From NCBI GenBank assembly GCA_902773055.1, contig CACYCZ010000084.1, positions 1 through 53,997 of the forward strand: a DNA stretch of 53,997 bases. The letters run 5' to 3'. The stretch comes from an uncultured Bacteroidales bacterium. GTDB lineage: Bacteria > Bacteroidota > Bacteroidia > Bacteroidales > Bacteroidaceae. How positions within the stretch are numbered: the first letter of the stretch is position 1; each line of letters opens with the position of its first letter. Both the position numbers and the translations under genes were made by a program. This document shows positions 35,302-43,989 of the stretch, piece after piece. The notes under the pieces were generated by a model, which ran no database searches, had not been told where the DNA came from, and saw only the letters and a list, made by a program, of their open reading frames with translations.

Positions 35302-36111
35302 CTATTTGGGGAGGTGGAATGCCGTTGTCATTTCCTGCAATTGCTCCTGGCTCATTCCGTCTGGATGGAATCCCATTGAACGTGCAGTCAAGTATATCTG
35401 TGCGCTTTTGCTCAGAACATCAACCTGGTCAAATGCGTTGATGATATCGGTGTCAACGGCGAATACTCCGTGTTTCTCCCACATGACGACATCATAGTCT
35501 GACAATTCTCTAAGCGTAGCCTCTGCCAGTTCTTTAGATCCGGGCAGGCAATAAGGAACGATACCTAATCCTTTGGGACAAAATGCTTTGGTCTCTGGTA
35601 TCATGCTCCACAACAACTGTGTCAGAATATCCTTTTTCAGGAAGGGAGCATGGTGGGACATGGCGATGAGATCTATGGGATGGGTATGCAGGGTGGCTCT
35701 GTAGGGGGAGCCTGATTCTATGAAACTGTTGTGTACCAAGAGATGGGATGGTAATTCTGACGTTGGCTGTACCGGGTGGTCTGCGATGATGTCATAGTGC
35801 GCCCCATCATTGCATATGCGTATGATGGAGCCGTTCTCCATAGGTGCAACAGCCAGGTCACGCATTCGCTTCCCGGTTCCCTTGCAATAGAAGTAGTGTC
35901 CCCGAATGGCAGGCAAGATGAGTCCTATGCTTTGTGTTTCGCAAATGGCAGGCATCTTGTCTGCATCCTCATTGACATATTCGGTGACATTGATGGTGAT
36001 GTTACCACCATTTCTCTCAGCCCATCCTTTCTGCCAGAGGTAACCGGCCACCTGTGCTACCTGTGCTACCTTCTGGCGCAGGTTGGGCTGCAACTCTAAT
36101 ATTGATTGCAT
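35302..36111 (-). CDS. rhaD: Rhamnulose-1-phosphate aldolase
   Basis: RhaD splits L-rhamnulose 1-phosphate into dihydroxyacetone phosphate and L-lactaldehyde. The 269-residue class II aldolase has the zinc ligands His142 and His144 in HTHP and a third His in VMWEKHGVFA near 213, as in E. coli RhaD. The N-terminal helix contains VAQVAQVAG (residues 15-23), produced by a 9-base direct duplication. It is the last gene of rhaB-rhaA-rhaD, 5 bases after rhaA, and a terminator follows. Confidence 0.93.
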   Translation of the reverse strand: MQSILELQPNLRQKVAQVAQVAGYLWQKGWAERNGGNITINVTEYVNEDADKMPAICETQSIGLILPAIRGHYFYCKGTGKRMRDLAVAPMENGSIIRICNDGAHYDIIADHPVQPTSELPSHLLVHNSFIESGSPYRATLHTHPIDLIAMSHHAPFLKKDILTQLLWSMIPETKAFCPKGLGIVPYCLPGSKELAEATLRELSDYDVVMWEKHGVFAVDTDIINAFDQVDVLSKSAQIYLTARSMGFHPDGMSQEQLQEMTTAFHLPK

Positions 36112-36116
36112 GATTT

Positions 36117-37370
36117 TTATGCTCGCTTTGATGTTACAGTGGTTTCGTAATTCTCTATTTCAGCGATAAACTCATCGCCGACAGGAACATTGTTCTGGAT
36201 GCAGAACATGTCATATACGGCATTCCATGGCATGGCTTTCATCTCTTCAAGTAATGCCAGTACCTGGAAGTTCTTGCCTTCTATTTCGTATTTGCTGATG
36301 AGCTGTTGGGGTTCCAGCAGGGCTCGCAGCATGCATTTTTGAGCAGCGCGACTGCCAATGACATAGGCACCGATGCGGTTGATGGCACCATCAAAGTAGT
36401 CTAGGCCGTAGTGTACTCTGTTAAGTGCGCCAGCGCGTACAATTTCGCTGAATAGTTCCATTGTCGGGTCATCCATAATGGTAACGTGGTCAGAATCCCA
36501 TCTGACGGGCCGGCTGACATGGAGCATGAGTTCTGGTACGAAGTTGAGTACTGCAGAAACTTTGTCCGCCGGGCTTTCTGTCGGGTGGTAGTGACCGGTG
36601 TCAATAGTGAGTATCTTATTGTTTTTGGCGGCATAGGCGGTGTAGAAATCGTGGGACCCTACGGTGAAACTTTCCAGACCGATACCAAAGACCTTGCCTT
36701 CGATGCAGTCTTTCATGTTGTCAAGTTTCTGTGCAAAGATTTCATCAAGCGATTCCTTGAGTAGTTTTCGGTAGGTATAGTGATTGACTGATACGTCCTT
36801 GCAGCCATCGTGAACCCATAGATTCATTATACAGGGGTCTCCTTGTGCCTTGCCCATTTCGTCGGCTATGATACGGCAGCGCTTGGTGTGCTCTATCCAG
36901 AAGTCACGGATGCCTTTGTCGGGATTGGCCAGTGAGAGGTTGCCGCTTTTAGGATGTGAGAAACTGGTTGAATTGAAATCCAGTTTGGTATTGTTTTCCT
37001 TGCCCCAGTCAATCCATGTCTTGAAATGTTTGGGTTCTACTTGGTCGCGGTCAACAAACTTGCCGCCAAAGTCACCGTATATTTCATGTAGGTTCAGCCT
37101 GTGGGTTCCGGGAATCAGGGATTTTGCCTTGAGAATATCTTTTTGCAGTTCATCGATATTTCTTGCTTTACCAGGGTAGTTACCTGTTGCCTGAATACCT
37201 CCGGTCAAGTCTCCGGCAGATTCAAAACCTGCAACGTCATCGGCTTGCCAGCAGTGCATGCTCAGGTGGAAATCCTGCATCTGGCTTAAAACGGACTCTG
37301 TGTCTATGCCATAGGCTGCATAGCGTTCTTGGGCAATTTTATATGCCTCGTTTACCAAGTGTTCTTTCAT
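36117..37370 (-). CDS. rhaA: L-rhamnose isomerase
   Basis: RhaA converts L-rhamnose to L-rhamnulose. The 417-residue cytoplasmic TIM-barrel enzyme has the family's conserved stretches: DFHLSMHCWQADDVAGFE near the N terminus, GNYPGKARN, the MNLWVHDGCKD segment, and metal-site residues in TIDTGHYHPTE and WDSDHV. Length matches the E. coli and Bacteroides enzymes (about 419). It lies between rhaB (18-base gap) and rhaD (5-base gap). It is called rhaI in Bacteroides nomenclature. Confidence 0.95.
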   Translation of the reverse strand: MKEHLVNEAYKIAQERYAAYGIDTESVLSQMQDFHLSMHCWQADDVAGFESAGDLTGGIQATGNYPGKARNIDELQKDILKAKSLIPGTHRLNLHEIYGDFGGKFVDRDQVEPKHFKTWIDWGKENNTKLDFNSTSFSHPKSGNLSLANPDKGIRDFWIEHTKRCRIIADEMGKAQGDPCIMNLWVHDGCKDVSVNHYTYRKLLKESLDEIFAQKLDNMKDCIEGKVFGIGLESFTVGSHDFYTAYAAKNNKILTIDTGHYHPTESPADKVSAVLNFVPELMLHVSRPVRWDSDHVTIMDDPTMELFSEIVRAGALNRVHYGLDYFDGAINRIGAYVIGSRAAQKCMLRALLEPQQLISKYEIEGKNFQVLALLEEMKAMPWNAVYDMFCIQNNVPVGDEFIAEIENYETTVTSKRA

Positions 37371-37388
37371 TGTTTTGTATTTTATTTA

Positions 37389-38861
37389 TTAAGATTTTGT
37401 TGCTTTCAAATAATTCTGATATTCTTTTTCCCATATTTCTTTGTCTTGTGGGAGATAGGTGTTCATTTCTATGCTGTCGGCTACGATTTTGCGCATCTCT
37501 ATGAGGTTGGATACCAGATTAGCGGCTTTGGCCTGTACTATGATATTGCCTATTGAGGTTGCTTCTACCGGGCCGGTGTATACAGGAATACCTATGGCAT
37601 TAGCGGTATACTGGTTGAGCAGATAGTTCTGACAGCCGCCTCCGATGATGTGTAGCTTGTTGATTTTGAACGGAGCCAGTTCCTGCAACATTTCAAATAC
37701 CTGACGGTATCGCATGGCAAGAGAGTCAAATATGCAGCGTGCCTGTTCGGTGTAGGATTCAGGAACGGGTTGTTTCGTACGTATGCAATATTGTCTGATG
37801 GCCTCTGTCATGGAGAGTGGGGCGGCAAATTCGGGCGCATCGGGGAAGATGAACGTCTTGAATCCTTCTGTCTGCTGAGTCTGTTCATACAGTTTGTCAT
37901 AGCTCTGGGGCGCATCGGTCCACTCCTTGCGGCAGCATTCCAGTATCCACATACCGCATATGTTTTTCAGGACGCGGGTGGTATTGTCCAGTCCGCCTTC
38001 ATTTGTAAAGTTCATCGTATAGGACTGTTCGCTGATGATAGGCTTTCGGGTTTCTATGCCCATCAGGCTCCATGTGCCGCTGCTCAGATAGGCATATCCT
38101 TCTTCGTCGGCTGGTATGGCGGCAACGGCGCTTCCTGTATCATGCCCGGCAACTGCTATGACAGGTACTGCTCCCAGTCCTGTCTGCCTCTGGATATCAG
38201 CAGTCAGGGTTCCTATGGTATGTCCCGGCTGTACTATCGGCGCAAACTGTTTGGTACTGATTCCCAGTGGAGAGAGCAGTTCTGAACTGATTTCGCCTGT
38301 CTTGGCGTCCATGAAAGAACTTGTAGAGAGGATAGTTCTCTCTGTAACCATTTCGCCGGTAAGCAAATAGGACAGGGCATCGGGCAGGAAGAGTATCTTG
38401 TCGGTTACCTTGAGTGCCGGATCGCCGTGGTGTACCATAGCTGACAGTTGGAACAGGCTGTTGAAATTCATGAACTGTATTCCTGATATCTCGTACACAC
38501 GGTTCTTGGGAACAAGCTTGAAGTATTCTTCCATGGCATTAGCCGTGTGGGGATCTCTGTAAGAGTAGGGGGTACGCAGCAACTGACCATCTTTGCCAAT
38601 GAGGACAAAGTCTACTCCCCATGTGTCAATGCCGATGCTTTCAACGGGGATGTTGAGTTTGGCAACTTCCCTGAGCCCTTTCAGTATTTCGTCATACAGG
38701 TGATAGATGTCCCAGTAATAATGTCCTGACATCTTGTAAATGAGATGTTTGAAGCGTGTAATTTCCTTCATGCTCAGTTTACCGTCAGTAAGCGACCCGA
38801 GAATCGTGCGGCCGCTTGTGGCGCCCAGGTCTATCGCAACAAAATGGTATGTCTTGCTCAT
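37389..38861 (-). CDS. rhaB: L-rhamnulokinase
   Basis: RhaB phosphorylates L-rhamnulose at O1. The 490-residue FGGY-family kinase shows the N-terminal phosphate-binding strand IDLGATSGR (10-18). IDTWGVDFVL, a family signature, follows, then AGHDTGSAVAA and the C-terminal GGGCQN and VEATSIGN motifs. It is the first gene of the operon, with a TAAATTTG box 28 bases upstream. Unlike the Bacteroides thetaiotaomicron locus, no rhamnose permease and no AraC-type RhaR gene are present beside it. Confidence 0.95.
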   Translation of the reverse strand: MSKTYHFVAIDLGATSGRTILGSLTDGKLSMKEITRFKHLIYKMSGHYYWDIYHLYDEILKGLREVAKLNIPVESIGIDTWGVDFVLIGKDGQLLRTPYSYRDPHTANAMEEYFKLVPKNRVYEISGIQFMNFNSLFQLSAMVHHGDPALKVTDKILFLPDALSYLLTGEMVTERTILSTSSFMDAKTGEISSELLSPLGISTKQFAPIVQPGHTIGTLTADIQRQTGLGAVPVIAVAGHDTGSAVAAIPADEEGYAYLSSGTWSLMGIETRKPIISEQSYTMNFTNEGGLDNTTRVLKNICGMWILECCRKEWTDAPQSYDKLYEQTQQTEGFKTFIFPDAPEFAAPLSMTEAIRQYCIRTKQPVPESYTEQARCIFDSLAMRYRQVFEMLQELAPFKINKLHIIGGGCQNYLLNQYTANAIGIPVYTGPVEATSIGNIIVQAKAANLVSNLIEMRKIVADSIEMNTYLPQDKEIWEKEYQNYLKATKS

Positions 38862-38889
38862 GTCTTATATAAATGTATTCTATTGTATG

Positions 38890-38897
38890 CAAATTTA
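38890..38897 (-). promoter_or_regulatory. Putative -7 box (TAAATTTG) for rhaB-rhaA-rhaD
   Basis: Exact consensus on the minus strand, 28 bases before the rhaB ATG. The CAGGCCTG module copy 3 begins about 300 bases further upstream. Confidence 0.5.
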
Positions 38898-39197
38898 TCA
38901 AATTTTCAGTAATGTGGTCTAGATAGTGCTCTTTTTTTTGCAGTCAATTTGAAAATGTTGTTTTTTATCTCAGACCAAGCAGATGTCTTGAGCATATTTG
39001 ATGCCGCTTTCCTTTTGGCATTGAAGTGGCTGTTGGCGTATTATGGCTGATTTTGTGCTGCTGGTTCGAGAAAGCGGGGACAAGTTTGTTCTTGTCCGCA
39101 AGGGGGTACTGTGTATGTCAGGTGTATGGATGTCGCCTTACTGGTGTTTTTTATATTTATTAACAGTTTGCAGGTGTTTCTTTTCTATCCCCTTTCA
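38898..39197. other. Non-coding stretch upstream of rhaB
   Basis: About 300 bases with no gene. A hairpin GGACAAG/CTTGTCC with a six-base loop (39078-39097) lacks a T run and so is not an obvious terminator. A TTAAC word is at 39160-39164 with only a degenerate partner ten bases before it. Confidence 0.5.
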
Positions 39198-39300
39198 GAA
39201 GCCATCGTAGAGGGGGTAAATTTTGCAGGCCTGCTGGTTTTCACTGGTAGGCCTTGTAGTTTCAATGCGCAGGCCTGCCAGTGAAAACGCTCTGGTCAGG
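39198..39300 (+). repeat. 22-bp-phased CAGGCCTG module, copy 3
   Basis: The GAAG...GGTAAATTT block is at 39198-39223. Boxes are CAGGCCTG (39226-39233), TAGGCCTT (39248-39255), CAGGCCTG (39270-39277) and a decayed CTGGTCAG (39292-39299). All centres, including the decayed one, keep the 22-bp spacing. A GGGGA/TCCCC hairpin follows at once (39298-39315). The module lies between the divergent rha operon and the BASS-like transporter gene, with the conserved block facing rhaB. Confidence 0.88.
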
Positions 39301-39365
39301 GGAAAAAATCCCCTTGAAAAAAGCATGAAATATGGTATTCATGGGTAAAAAAACATCAACAGTTA

Positions 39366-39380
39366 TTAATGTTTCTTAAC
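39366..39380. repeat. TTAAT/TTAAC direct repeat, 10-bp period (right of module copy 3)
   Basis: TTAAT at 39366 and TTAAC at 39376, about 70 bases from the last box. A less perfect version of the pairs at copies 1 and 2. Confidence 0.4.
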
Positions 39381-39484
39381 ATAATTTCAGAAAACAAGGT
39401 AGTTCTCCGATTCGGTTTTAAACTGTTGAAAAGCTGCTTGCGTTTTTATTATAGATGGAGAAAAAATGTAATGGAAAAAATGCA

Positions 39485-39492
39485 TAATTTTG
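39485..39492 (+). promoter_or_regulatory. Putative -7 box (TAATTTTG) for the BASS-like transporter operon
   Basis: Exact consensus 38 bases before ATG 39531. It lies inside the longer open frame that starts at 39369 and therefore argues for the later start. Confidence 0.5.
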
Positions 39493-39530
39493 TATTTGAA
39501 TTGAGTCTTACGTATCTGCGTATGCTTTCC

Positions 39531-40520
39531 ATGAGATTGATTGTCTTTTTAAGGAATTGGGCTTTACCAGTATCCATTCTCTCGGGGATTATAGGATATT
39601 TCTGTTATGTAAACATGACTGTCTTTGACTTCACGCGTCCATGGATTAACGGTGTGGTGTCGGTTCTTCAGCCTGCATTGATTTTCTGTATGCTGTTTAT
39701 TACATTCTGTAAAGTCAGTCCTCATGAACTGCGGCCTCATAAGTGGCAAGCATGGCTGCTGGTGACCCAGTTACTGCTGTGCGGAACACTGGTGGCAGCA
39801 CTCTGCTGCATGCATGATATGAAATGGCGGATAATAATGGAATGTGCCCTGCTGTGCCTGATATGTCCTACAGCGACAGCTGGTGCCGTCGTGACAACAA
39901 AATTGGGAGGCGATGCGGCAGCGATAACGACATATACCATTATTATTAATGTTGCCGTAGCCCTGATCGGGCCGATGGTAATACCCGTGATACATCCTCA
40001 GGACGGGGTTTCCTTTGTTTCGGCATTTCTGGCTATCATGCACAAGGTTTTTCCCATCCTTATTTGTCCGTTGCTGCTGGCATGGTTTGTAAGATACTTT
40101 GTTCCAAGTATATGCCGTTATCTTGCCTGCCATGCAGATTTGGCCTTTTATCTGTGGACAGTTTCGCTGGCCATAGCCATAGCAGTATCGTGTAAAGTTA
40201 TAGTGCACAGCAATGTGTCGGTATTCTATATGTCGGCAATTGCCATTGCAACACTTATATGTTGTATCATTCAGTTTGTAATGGGAAAACTGATAGGCAA
40301 CGGCTATGGAATGCGCCTGGAGGCCGGACAGAGCCTGGGGCAGAAGAATACTGTTTTTATAATATGGCTGGGCTATACCTTTTTTACACCTATCACGGCG
40401 ACAGCCGGAGGATTTTACAGTATCTGGCACAATTTAGTTAATTCATATCAGTTATATAAATACCGTTCAACCGGAAATCCGGATAAGCGGCATAGTGTAA
40501 TCAAAAAGCATATGCGATGA
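39531..40520 (+). CDS. Bile acid:sodium symporter (BASS)-like membrane transporter
   Basis: The protein of 329 residues (from ATG 39531) has about nine to ten hydrophobic helices. The family-type segments are LQPALIFCMLFITFCKVSP, CPTATAGAVVTTKLGGDAA and GQSLGQKNTVFIIWLGY, the crossover regions of the BASS fold. BASS proteins couple sodium to uptake or export of organic anions; the substrate cannot be named. The frame is open back to 39369, but the promoter box at 39485-39492 and the first helix starting after 39531 favour the shorter form. Its stop overlaps the kdsC start by four bases, so the two are translationally coupled. Confidence 0.8.
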   Translation: MRLIVFLRNWALPVSILSGIIGYFCYVNMTVFDFTRPWINGVVSVLQPALIFCMLFITFCKVSPHELRPHKWQAWLLVTQLLLCGTLVAALCCMHDMKWRIIMECALLCLICPTATAGAVVTTKLGGDAAAITTYTIIINVAVALIGPMVIPVIHPQDGVSFVSAFLAIMHKVFPILICPLLLAWFVRYFVPSICRYLACHADLAFYLWTVSLAIAIAVSCKVIVHSNVSVFYMSAIAIATLICCIIQFVMGKLIGNGYGMRLEAGQSLGQKNTVFIIWLGYTFFTPITATAGGFYSIWHNLVNSYQLYKYRSTGNPDKRHSVIKKHMR

Positions 40521-41035
40521 TAAATTACAACCTAAAAACAATAAAGGCATTGATTTTTGATGTCGACGGTGTACTCAGCAAGAGTACCGTTTCACTTGGT
40601 GCAGATGGTCAGCCACGACGTAGTGTAAACATAAAAGATGGATATGCGTTGCAGCTTGCCGTGAAACGCGGCCTGTTATTGGCCATAATCACAGGAGCAA
40701 AGGTCAAAGAGATAGAATTGCGCTATAAAAATTTGGGCTTGAAAGAAATACATATTGGCTGCAATGTTAAGTTGGGTGTCTTCAGGGACTTGGTGTCCAG
40801 ATATAATCTTAAGCCCGAAGAGATAGCATACATGGGTGATGACATCCCAGACTATGAAGTCATGAAAGAAGTAGGTCTTCCTTGCTGCCCCTCAGATGCC
40901 GCGACCGAAATCAAGGAGATATCAAAGTATGTTTCTGTCTGTAAAGGAGGGGAAGGTTGCGTACGTGACTTGGTAGAACAGGTACTGAAATCCCAGGGGG
41001 CGTGGATGTCGGACAACACAACTTTCGGCTGGTAA
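40517..41035 (+). CDS. kdsC: 3-deoxy-D-manno-octulosonate 8-phosphate phosphatase (KdsC-like)
   Basis: KdsC hydrolyses Kdo 8-phosphate to Kdo for lipopolysaccharide inner core. The 172-residue HAD protein without a cap domain has motif I DVDGVL (Asp15, Asp17), motif II IITGAK, the Lys of motif III and motif IV GDDIPDYEVM near 117. Size matches tetrameric KdsC. It overlaps the preceding transporter by four bases, and maf follows after 15 bases. A close relative acting on another sialic-acid-like 9-phosphate cannot be fully excluded. Confidence 0.9.
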   Translation: MINYNLKTIKALIFDVDGVLSKSTVSLGADGQPRRSVNIKDGYALQLAVKRGLLLAIITGAKVKEIELRYKNLGLKEIHIGCNVKLGVFRDLVSRYNLKPEEIAYMGDDIPDYEVMKEVGLPCCPSDAATEIKEISKYVSVCKGGEGCVRDLVEQVLKSQGAWMSDNTTFGW

Positions 41036-41050
41036 AAATATAGGAACAAT

Positions 41051-41626
41051 ATGTTTGAAGACATTGATTTTATACTTGCAAGCAACTCCCCGCGTAGAAG
41101 GCAGCTTCTTGAACAAATGGGAATAAAATATCGGCTTGCTGAATCTGATTGCGATGAGGTGTGCCCGCCGGAATTGCAGAGAGAACAGATTCCCGTGTAT
41201 CTTTCCAGTTTGAAGTCTGAGGCATGCCGTGTTGCAATGACGTCCAGGTCACTGCTGATTACAGCCGACACCCTGGTCTGTCTTGATAATCTGGCACTTG
41301 GGAAGCCGCATGACGCAAAGCAGGCTTCTGACATGTTGAGAATGATTTCCGGCAAGACCCATGATGTCATAACAGGTGTCACCCTACGTGACAGGACACA
41401 TCAAAAATCCTTTTATAGTGTGACAAAAGTTACATTTTCTCACCTCTCTGACGAGGAAATAGAGCACTATATATCAGTCTGCAAGCCGTTTGACAAGGCT
41501 GGCGCTTATGGTATACAGGAATGGATAGGTATTATCGGGGTCAATCGGATTGAAGGATGCTTTTATAACGTGATGGGGTTGCCTGTTTCACTATTATACC
41601 AAGAAATAAAGCAATGGAATTTTTAG
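41051..41626 (+). CDS. maf: Maf family nucleoside triphosphate pyrophosphatase
   Basis: Maf proteins hydrolyse non-canonical and some canonical nucleotides (dTTP, UTP) to monophosphates, acting as house-cleaning enzymes. The 191-residue protein shows LASNSPRRRQLL (residues 9-20), TADTLV with the catalytic Asp, GKPHDAKQA, and KPFDKAGAYGIQEW, the YhdE/dTTP-UTP-type signature. It sits in the kdsC operon as in many Bacteroidales. Confidence 0.93.
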   Translation: MFEDIDFILASNSPRRRQLLEQMGIKYRLAESDCDEVCPPELQREQIPVYLSSLKSEACRVAMTSRSLLITADTLVCLDNLALGKPHDAKQASDMLRMISGKTHDVITGVTLRDRTHQKSFYSVTKVTFSHLSDEEIEHYISVCKPFDKAGAYGIQEWIGIIGVNRIEGCFYNVMGLPVSLLYQEIKQWNF

Positions 41627-41642
41627 ATTAACCAAAAAGAAG

Positions 41643-41650
41643 TATCTTTG
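41643..41650 (+). promoter_or_regulatory. Putative -7 box (TATCTTTG)
   Basis: Match to TAnnTTTG 21 bases before the ATG at 41672. It suggests a new promoter inside the gene run, serving the lipoprotein and the glycan genes that follow. Confidence 0.45.
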
Positions 41651-41671
41651 TATTTAATATTAAGACAGATT

Positions 41672-42157
41672 ATGAAAAAAATAGTATTGGTAATGTCATG
41701 CCTGCTCATTATTCCGTTATGGGTGGGCTGTGGTGATGATGAGAACGACTACGTTTCGATTTTGCCGTCTTTCTACGATATAACATTCGACACAGACCAG
41801 TTATATGCCGGAATGACAGTTACGGCGACAGCAGTACAATCCAGGAAGGGTAAACTGCTGGACCGTACGACATATGATTGGGAAGTGAATGATACGATTT
41901 CCAAACACGACGGACTCACGTATGATGCCAGCAACGGTGATCCCACTTTTACCTTTAAAGTTCCTGAAGCCTCAAAGACACGGCCTACAAGCATTACCGT
42001 GAAGTTTACGGGAAAGTACGGCATTTCGGGGTCCAATTGTAAGATTGTCAGCACCGAGCACGCAATGGGATTGTCGGTCGTTACAGAACCGTCACAGATA
42101 GAAGGCAAGATAAGGCTTTCAAAGACTTTTACAGTATATCCTAATGTAAATCAGTAA
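41672..42157 (+). CDS. Lipoprotein of unknown function
   Basis: The 161-residue protein has a lipoprotein signal (hydrophobic core, then WVGC, Cys20) followed by an Asp/Glu-rich patch. The remaining domain is beta-rich, with SFYDITFDTDQLYAGMTVTATAV near its start and PTSITVKFTGKYG later, reminiscent of an immunoglobulin-like or PKD-like fold. No family is recognised. An in-frame upstream start at 41648 would lie at the promoter, so 41672 is preferred. It precedes the GlmM-like gene by 6 bases and is probably in its transcript. Confidence 0.75.
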   Translation: MKKIVLVMSCLLIIPLWVGCGDDENDYVSILPSFYDITFDTDQLYAGMTVTATAVQSRKGKLLDRTTYDWEVNDTISKHDGLTYDASNGDPTFTFKVPEASKTRPTSITVKFTGKYGISGSNCKIVSTEHAMGLSVVTEPSQIEGKIRLSKTFTVYPNVNQ

Positions 42158-42163
42158 ATAAAA

Positions 42164-43555
42164 ATGACTTTAGTTAAATCAATATCAGGATTCCGCGGTA
42201 CTATCGGCGGCCCAACAGGTTCTTCCTTGAATCCGTTGGATATCGTTAAATTTGTTTCTGCTTATGCCGTTCAGCGGCATCGCGTATGTCAGTCGGCAAG
42301 TAATACGATTGTAGTCGGAAGGGATGCACGTATTTCCGGTGAAATGGTGTCTCATGTGGTATGTGGTACTCTCATGGGGTTGGGATATGATGTCATAAAC
42401 ATAGGCTTGGCGTCAACGCCGACAACAGAGCTTGCTGTGACAATGACTCATTCTTGTGGCGGGCTTATCCTGACGGCAAGTCATAATCCGAGGCAGTGGA
42501 ATGCCTTGAAAATGCTGAATGAACAGGGCGAGTTCCTTAATGCGGAAGAAGCAGCCGAGGTAGTGGCTCTTGCCGAGGAATGCCGGTTTGAATATGCCGA
42601 TGTTGACCATTTGGGAAAATACTCGGAGGATTTTACTTTTGACCAAAAGCATATAGACTTTGTAAAGAGCCTGGATTTGGTAGATGTAGACGCCATATCG
42701 AAGGCCGGTTTCAGTGTTGCAATTGATACGGTCAATTCCGTCGGAGGATTGATTCTGCCGAAGTTGTTGAATCAGCTTGGCGTGAAGAATGTCAAAGGAC
42801 TATACCTTGAGCCGACGGGTGACTTTCAACATAACCCCGAACCGTTGGAAAAGAATCTGGGAGCATTGAAGGCTGAGATGCAGAGGGGAGGATATGACAT
42901 TGGTTTCGTTGTTGATCCCGATGTTGACAGACTGGCTCTCTTTTGTGAAGACGGGACAATGTATGGGGAGGAGTATACACTTGTGACAGTTGCTGACTAT
43001 GTATTACAGCATGAAAAAGGCTCAACAGTGTCAAATTTAAGTTCGACACGTGCTCTGAGAGATATTACAAGACTATCAGGATGTGAATACTTCGCAGCTG
43101 CTGTTGGAGAAGTAAATGTCGTGACCAAAATGAAAGAAGTCGGTGCCGTGATAGGAGGCGAAGGAAATGGTGGCGTAATCTATCCTAAAGCACATTATGG
43201 TCGTGACGCCTTGGTAGGAATAGCATTGATTTTAACATATTTGGCTAAAAAAGGACTGAAAACAAGCGAACTGCGTAAGAGCTATCCTGAATATGTCATT
43301 ACGAAGAACCGCATAGACCTGACAGAAGAAATGGATGTAGATGCAATATTGAAAGCTGTAGAGCTGAAGCATTCTGGCGAGCAGGTTACCAATATTGATG
43401 GTGTTAAAATAGATTTTGCCGATGGATGGGTGCATTTGCGTAAAAGCAATACAGAGCCGATAATCCGGGTTTATTCTGAAGCTGAAACCGAAAAACGTGC
43501 ATCAGATCTGGCAAAAATGATTATGGATGAGATTGACGCTCTGATGTCCAAATAG
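42164..43555 (+). CDS. glmM: Phosphoglucosamine mutase (GlmM-type phosphohexomutase)
   Basis: GlmM converts glucosamine 6-phosphate to glucosamine 1-phosphate for UDP-GlcNAc. The 463-residue alpha-D-phosphohexomutase has the active serine in TASHNPRQWNALK (Ser106), the metal loop DPDVDRLA near 250, the sugar loop GEGNGG, and the C-terminal phosphate loop RKSNTEPIIRVY. The TASHNP context with QWNALK favours GlmM over phosphomannomutase. It heads the nucleotide-sugar and glycosyltransferase genes, consistent with surface-glycan supply. Confidence 0.9.
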   Translation: MTLVKSISGFRGTIGGPTGSSLNPLDIVKFVSAYAVQRHRVCQSASNTIVVGRDARISGEMVSHVVCGTLMGLGYDVINIGLASTPTTELAVTMTHSCGGLILTASHNPRQWNALKMLNEQGEFLNAEEAAEVVALAEECRFEYADVDHLGKYSEDFTFDQKHIDFVKSLDLVDVDAISKAGFSVAIDTVNSVGGLILPKLLNQLGVKNVKGLYLEPTGDFQHNPEPLEKNLGALKAEMQRGGYDIGFVVDPDVDRLALFCEDGTMYGEEYTLVTVADYVLQHEKGSTVSNLSSTRALRDITRLSGCEYFAAAVGEVNVVTKMKEVGAVIGGEGNGGVIYPKAHYGRDALVGIALILTYLAKKGLKTSELRKSYPEYVITKNRIDLTEEMDVDAILKAVELKHSGEQVTNIDGVKIDFADGWVHLRKSNTEPIIRVYSEAETEKRASDLAKMIMDEIDALMSK

Positions 43556-43566
43556 AATTGTAACGA

Positions 43567-43989
43567 ATGAGCCTGCCTGGTACTCCCAATTGTAATCTGA
43601 TTAAACTTAAATCATTTAAGGAAGATGCTCGAGGTTGTCTGGCTTATGCAGATGCCCAAGCAGATATACCTTTTATGATAAAAAGAGTTTTTTGGATATA
43701 TGGTGTGCCAGAGAAGGCAACTCGTGGCGGACACGCCAATTGGAAGTGTGCAGAAGTCATATTCCCATTGGCAGGTGCATTTGATATATATGTTGATGAC
43801 GGTAAGTTTTATAAGACGTACCATCTCTCAAAGGCAGATGAAGGTATATTGATACCGGCGGGAGTATGGTGTTTGTTGACAGGATTCAAACCGGGAACGG
43901 TTTGTTTCGTTGCTTCTGATGAAGAGTATAGTCCTGACTTCTATGTGAATGATTATAGCGAATATCTTAAATGTGTTCAATGGAAATAA
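43567..43989 (+). CDS. WxcM-like / FdtA-type sugar 3,4-ketoisomerase-like cupin
   Basis: The 140-residue cupin resembles FdtA/WxcM enzymes that isomerise dTDP-4-keto-6-deoxyglucose to the 3-keto form ahead of amination. It has the family run RGGHANWKCAEV (53-64) and VWCLLTGF, plus SDEEYSPDFYVNDYSEYL at the end. The second histidine of the usual GGHAH catalytic motif is Asn58 here; the first (His56) is kept, so activity may be altered. The neighbouring aminotransferase suits the FdtA-FdtB pathway. Its end overlaps the start of the next gene by ten bases. Confidence 0.8.
   Translation: MSLPGTPNCNLIKLKSFKEDARGCLAYADAQADIPFMIKRVFWIYGVPEKATRGGHANWKCAEVIFPLAGAFDIYVDDGKFYKTYHLSKADEGILIPAGVWCLLTGFKPGTVCFVASDEEYSPDFYVNDYSEYLKCVQWK

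Noticed and set aside
39771-40430. Minus-strand open frame of about 219 codons opposite the BASS-like transporter
   Set aside because: The product is Cys/His/Tyr-rich, as expected from reading a membrane protein gene backwards, and the plus-strand protein has clear helices and family motifs.
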